Positions 36,598-39,243 of a stretch of 39,243 nt of DNA are shown piece after piece. This DNA comes from Streptococcus parasanguinis. Its GTDB lineage: Bacteria > Bacillota > Bacilli > Lactobacillales > Streptococcaceae. The translations under genes and the position numbers were made by a program. Positions within the stretch are counted from its first letter, which is position 1, and each line of letters starts with the position of its first letter. The notes below the pieces were generated by a model. It saw nothing but the letters and a program-made list of their open reading frames with translations. It made no database searches and was not told the origin of the DNA. The stretch is from the NCBI GenBank assembly GCA_018365265.1, contig JAGZKI010000020.1, positions 1-39,243 on the forward strand, read 5' to 3'.

Positions 36598-39099
36598 ATG
36601 AGTTTTTACGATCATAAAGAAATCGAGCCTAAGTGGCAAAAATACTGGGCTGACCATCATACTTTTAAGACAGGAACAGATGCTTCAAAACCTAAGTTTT
36701 ATGCATTGGACATGTTCCCTTACCCATCTGGAGCGGGTCTGCACGTAGGACACCCAGAAGGATACACAGCGACTGATATCCTCAGCCGTTTCAAACGTGC
36801 ACAAGGCTACAACGTCCTTCACCCAATGGGCTGGGATGCCTTTGGTTTGCCTGCAGAGCAATACGCTATGGATACAGGGAATGACCCAGCGGAATTCACA
36901 GCGGAAAACATTGCTAACTTCAAACGCCAAATCAATGCGCTTGGATTCTCTTACGACTGGGACCGTGAAGTCAACACGACAGATCCAAACTACTACAAAT
37001 GGACACAATGGATCTTCACTAAGCTTTACGAAAAAGGCTTGGCCTATGAAGCGGAAGTGCCAGTCAACTGGGTGGAAGAATTGGGAACAGCTATCGCCAA
37101 CGAAGAAGTTCTTCCAGATGGAACATCTGAGCGTGGTGGCTATCCGGTTGTCCGCAAACCAATGCGCCAATGGATGCTTAAAATCACGGCCTATGCGGAA
37201 CGTTTGTTGGCGGACTTGGATGACCTTGACTGGCCAGAGTCTATCAAGGACATGCAACGCAACTGGATTGGGAAATCAACTGGTGCCAATGTCACCTTTA
37301 AAGTAAAAGGAACAGACAAGGAATTCACCGTCTTTACGACACGTCCAGATACTCTTTTTGGTGCGACCTTCACTGTCTTAGCGCCTGAGCATGAACTAGT
37401 AGATGCTATCACGACACCTGAACAAGCTGAGGCTGTATCTGACTACAAACACCAAGCTAGCCTTAAATCAGACTTGGCTCGTACAGACCTTGCTAAGGAA
37501 AAAACAGGGGTTTGGACTGGTGCTTATGCCGTCAACCCTGTCAATGGTAAAGAAATCCCAATCTGGATTGCGGACTATGTTCTTGCCAGCTACGGAACAG
37601 GTGCTGTTATGGCCGTACCTGCCCATGACCAACGTGACTGGGAATTTGCTAAACAGTTTGGTCTTCCAATCGTAGAAGTACTTGAAGGTGGGAACGTTGA
37701 AGAGGCTGCCTACACAGAAGATGGACTTCACGTCAACTCTGACTTCTTGAACGGTCTCAACAAAGAAGAAGCGATTGCTAAAATCGTGTCTTGGCTAGAA
37801 GAAAAAGGCTTTGGTCAAGAAAAGGTTACCTACCGTCTCCGCGACTGGCTCTTTAGCCGTCAACGTTACTGGGGTGAACCAATCCCAATCATTCATTGGG
37901 AAGATGGGACTTCAACAGCTGTGCCAGAAAGTGAACTCCCACTTGTCTTGCCAGTAACCAAGGACATCCGCCCTTCAGGTACTGGTGAAAGCCCATTGGC
38001 GAACTTGACAGACTGGCTTGAAGTGACGCGTGAAGATGGTGTCAAAGGTCGTCGTGAAACCAACACTATGCCACAATGGGCCGGTTCAAGCTGGTACTAC
38101 CTCCGCTATATCGATCCACACAATACTGAGAAATTAGCTGATGAGGACCTCCTCAAACAATGGTTGCCAGTAGATATTTATGTGGGTGGTGCAGAACACG
38201 CCGTACTCCATTTGCTTTACGCTCGTTTCTGGCACAAATTCCTCTATGATCTTGGTGTTGTACCTACTAAAGAGCCCTTCCAAAAACTCTTTAACCAAGG
38301 AATGATCTTGGGAACTAGCTACCGTGACCACCGTGGAGCTCTTGTGGCGACTGACAAGGTTGAAAAACGTGACGGTTCTTTCTTCCATGTGGAAACAGGA
38401 GAAGAGTTGGAGCAAGCGCCAGCTAAGATGTCGAAATCTCTCAAGAACGTGGTCAACCCAGACGATGTGGTGGAACAATACGGTGCGGATACCCTTCGTG
38501 TCTATGAAATGTTCATGGGACCACTTGATGCTTCCATCGCTTGGTCTGAAGAAGGTCTGGAAGGAAGCCGTAAATTCCTTGACCGTGTTTACCGTTTGAT
38601 CACAAGTAAAGAAATCGTTGCGGAAAACAATGGCGCTCTAGACAAAGTTTACAACGAAACTGTTAAGTCTGTCACTGAGCAAATCGAGTCGATGAAATTC
38701 AACACAGCCATTGCTCAACTCATGGTCTTTGTCAATGCAGCAAACAAGGAAGACAAACTCTATGTAGACTACGCCAAAGGCTTTATCCAATTGATCGCCC
38801 CATTTGCGCCTCACTTGGCAGAAGAACTCTGGCAAACAGTCGCAGCAACCGGTGGGTCTATCTCTTATGTAGCTTGGCCAACATGGGATGAAAGCAAATT
38901 GGTTGAAGACGAAATCGAAATCGTCGTTCAAATCAAAGGAAAAGTCCGTGCTAAACTCATGGTCGCTAAAGACCTCTCACGCGAAGAATTGCAAGAAGTT
39001 GCTCTCTCTGACGAAAAAGTCAAGGCAGAGATTGATGGCAAAGAAATCGTGAAAGTGATTAGTGTCCCTAATAAACTTGTTAATATTGTTGTGAAATAA
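36598..39099 (+). CDS. leuS: Leucyl-tRNA synthetase
   Basis: LeuRS (833 residues) charges tRNA-Leu with leucine and edits misacylated tRNA. The class I HIGH motif appears as HVGH (49-52) in YPSGAGLHVGHPEGYTATD. The CP1 editing domain has TTRPDTLFGATF and the GTGAVMAVPAHDQRD segment. KMSKS lies at 610-614, followed by the anticodon-binding helical domain. LIGG-like FNQGMILG and WAGSSWYYLRY are typical. GGAGAGACGCT precedes the ATG. It has its own promoter and terminator. Complete. Confidence 0.98.
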   Translation: MSFYDHKEIEPKWQKYWADHHTFKTGTDASKPKFYALDMFPYPSGAGLHVGHPEGYTATDILSRFKRAQGYNVLHPMGWDAFGLPAEQYAMDTGNDPAEFTAENIANFKRQINALGFSYDWDREVNTTDPNYYKWTQWIFTKLYEKGLAYEAEVPVNWVEELGTAIANEEVLPDGTSERGGYPVVRKPMRQWMLKITAYAERLLADLDDLDWPESIKDMQRNWIGKSTGANVTFKVKGTDKEFTVFTTRPDTLFGATFTVLAPEHELVDAITTPEQAEAVSDYKHQASLKSDLARTDLAKEKTGVWTGAYAVNPVNGKEIPIWIADYVLASYGTGAVMAVPAHDQRDWEFAKQFGLPIVEVLEGGNVEEAAYTEDGLHVNSDFLNGLNKEEAIAKIVSWLEEKGFGQEKVTYRLRDWLFSRQRYWGEPIPIIHWEDGTSTAVPESELPLVLPVTKDIRPSGTGESPLANLTDWLEVTREDGVKGRRETNTMPQWAGSSWYYLRYIDPHNTEKLADEDLLKQWLPVDIYVGGAEHAVLHLLYARFWHKFLYDLGVVPTKEPFQKLFNQGMILGTSYRDHRGALVATDKVEKRDGSFFHVETGEELEQAPAKMSKSLKNVVNPDDVVEQYGADTLRVYEMFMGPLDASIAWSEEGLEGSRKFLDRVYRLITSKEIVAENNGALDKVYNETVKSVTEQIESMKFNTAIAQLMVFVNAANKEDKLYVDYAKGFIQLIAPFAPHLAEELWQTVAATGGSISYVAWPTWDESKLVEDEIEIVVQIKGKVRAKLMVAKDLSREELQEVALSDEKVKAEIDGKEIVKVISVPNKLVNIVVK

Positions 39100-39102
39100 A
39101 TT

Positions 39103-39139
39103 TAAAAGTCCTTCAGAGTTCAGCTCTGGAGGACTTTTT
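39103..39139 (+). terminator. leuS terminator
   Basis: AAAAGTCCTTCAGAG pairs with CTCTGGAGGACTTTTT (39124-39139), one mismatch, around TTCAG. Confidence 0.92.
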
Positions 39140-39150
39140 GTATTGCTATA

Positions 39151-39159
39151 TGCTATAAT
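39151..39159 (+). promoter_or_regulatory. Extended -10 promoter near the window end
   Basis: TG-C-TATAAT (hexamer 39154-39159). No clear -35. It would start a transcript near 39166 that runs out of the window. Confidence 0.6.
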
Positions 39160-39165
39160 AGTCCC

Positions 39166-39243
39166 AACTAAGATAAAAACACAGTTCTGGTTGGTAGTCC
39201 AGACGTAGGCAAGCCTATCAGTAACCTTCCTCCTTGGTTGTCC
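39166..39243 (+). ncRNA. Probable structured leader or small RNA, truncated by the window
   Basis: No start codon with a ribosome site appears in 78 bases after the promoter. The sequence can pair: CTGG...CCAG (39187-39201), TAGGC-AA-GCCTA (39206-39217), an outer GGTTG...AACC, and AACC...GGTT near the end flanking CTTCCTCCTT, an anti-Shine-Dalgarno-like tract. This is suggestive of a regulatory 5' leader or an sRNA, but I do not recognise a family. Confidence 0.35.

Noticed and set aside
36685..37257. 190-codon open frame on the minus strand inside leuS
   Set aside because: It is opposite highly conserved leuS coding sequence; composition (Cys/Trp/Phe/Arg-rich) is typical of a shadow frame.

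Overview
The window looks like chromosome of an oral viridans streptococcus of the mitis/sanguinis group, most likely Streptococcus parasanguinis or a close relative. The reasons are low GC, extended -10 promoters (TGnTATAAT), streptococcal protein families (DUF3013, DUF1310), and above all the gene order pepO <> fimC-fimB-fimA, tpx with a DtxR-type regulator nearby. The species call is inference; the genus call is firm.

Layout. 1-1625: tail of an unidentified gene, then a two-gene ABC exporter. 1717-4780: an accessory stretch with two small membrane-protein genes (one apparently cut short by an in-frame TGA) and an AbiE type IV toxin-antitoxin pair. It is bracketed by two near-identical terminator hairpins. 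4790-10218: a conserved housekeeping block with tRNA-Lys(CTT), a probable 6S RNA, rarA, a DUF3013 gene, a Nudix-plus-membrane fusion gene, a GNAT acetyltransferase, prmA and rsmE.

10240-13703: an AT-rich accessory cassette. Three tandem DUF1310 membrane-anchored proteins precede an N-terminal lipase/alpha-beta hydrolase with a helical C-terminal half, followed by two small helical proteins. The arrangement matches the reverse-architecture type VIIb-secreted lipase toxins (S. aureus TslA type), with the DUF1310 proteins as candidate immunity factors. This is the most novel item in the window.

13787-23705: relA, a degenerate palindromic repeat, dtd, the manganese regulator fimR, an unknown 341-residue protein, tpx, the FimABC manganese transporter with a recognisable metal-regulator box on its -35, and pepO.

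23821-32951: a fermentation/sugar cluster made of a radical-SAM activase, DeoR and SorC regulators, a three-gene Lac/Cel-type PTS, a glycyl radical enzyme with a dehydratase-type C-x-E active site, a fructose-6-phosphate-aldolase-like enzyme and GldA. The gene set fits the radical route proposed for 1,5-anhydroglucitol-6-phosphate. It would give 1-deoxyfructose-6-phosphate, then glyceraldehyde-3-phosphate plus hydroxyacetone, which GldA could reduce. The PTS and GRE promoters carry the same 12-bp palindrome (GCACAnATGTGC) at exactly the same distance from the -10 box, which points to a shared activator.

33010-39243: a DacA-type D,D-carboxypeptidase paralogue with an unusual SxS in place of SxN and a possibly leaderless start, an orphan oligopeptide-binding lipoprotein with a cre-like promoter, leuS, and the start of a promoter-driven, probably structured RNA cut off by the window end.
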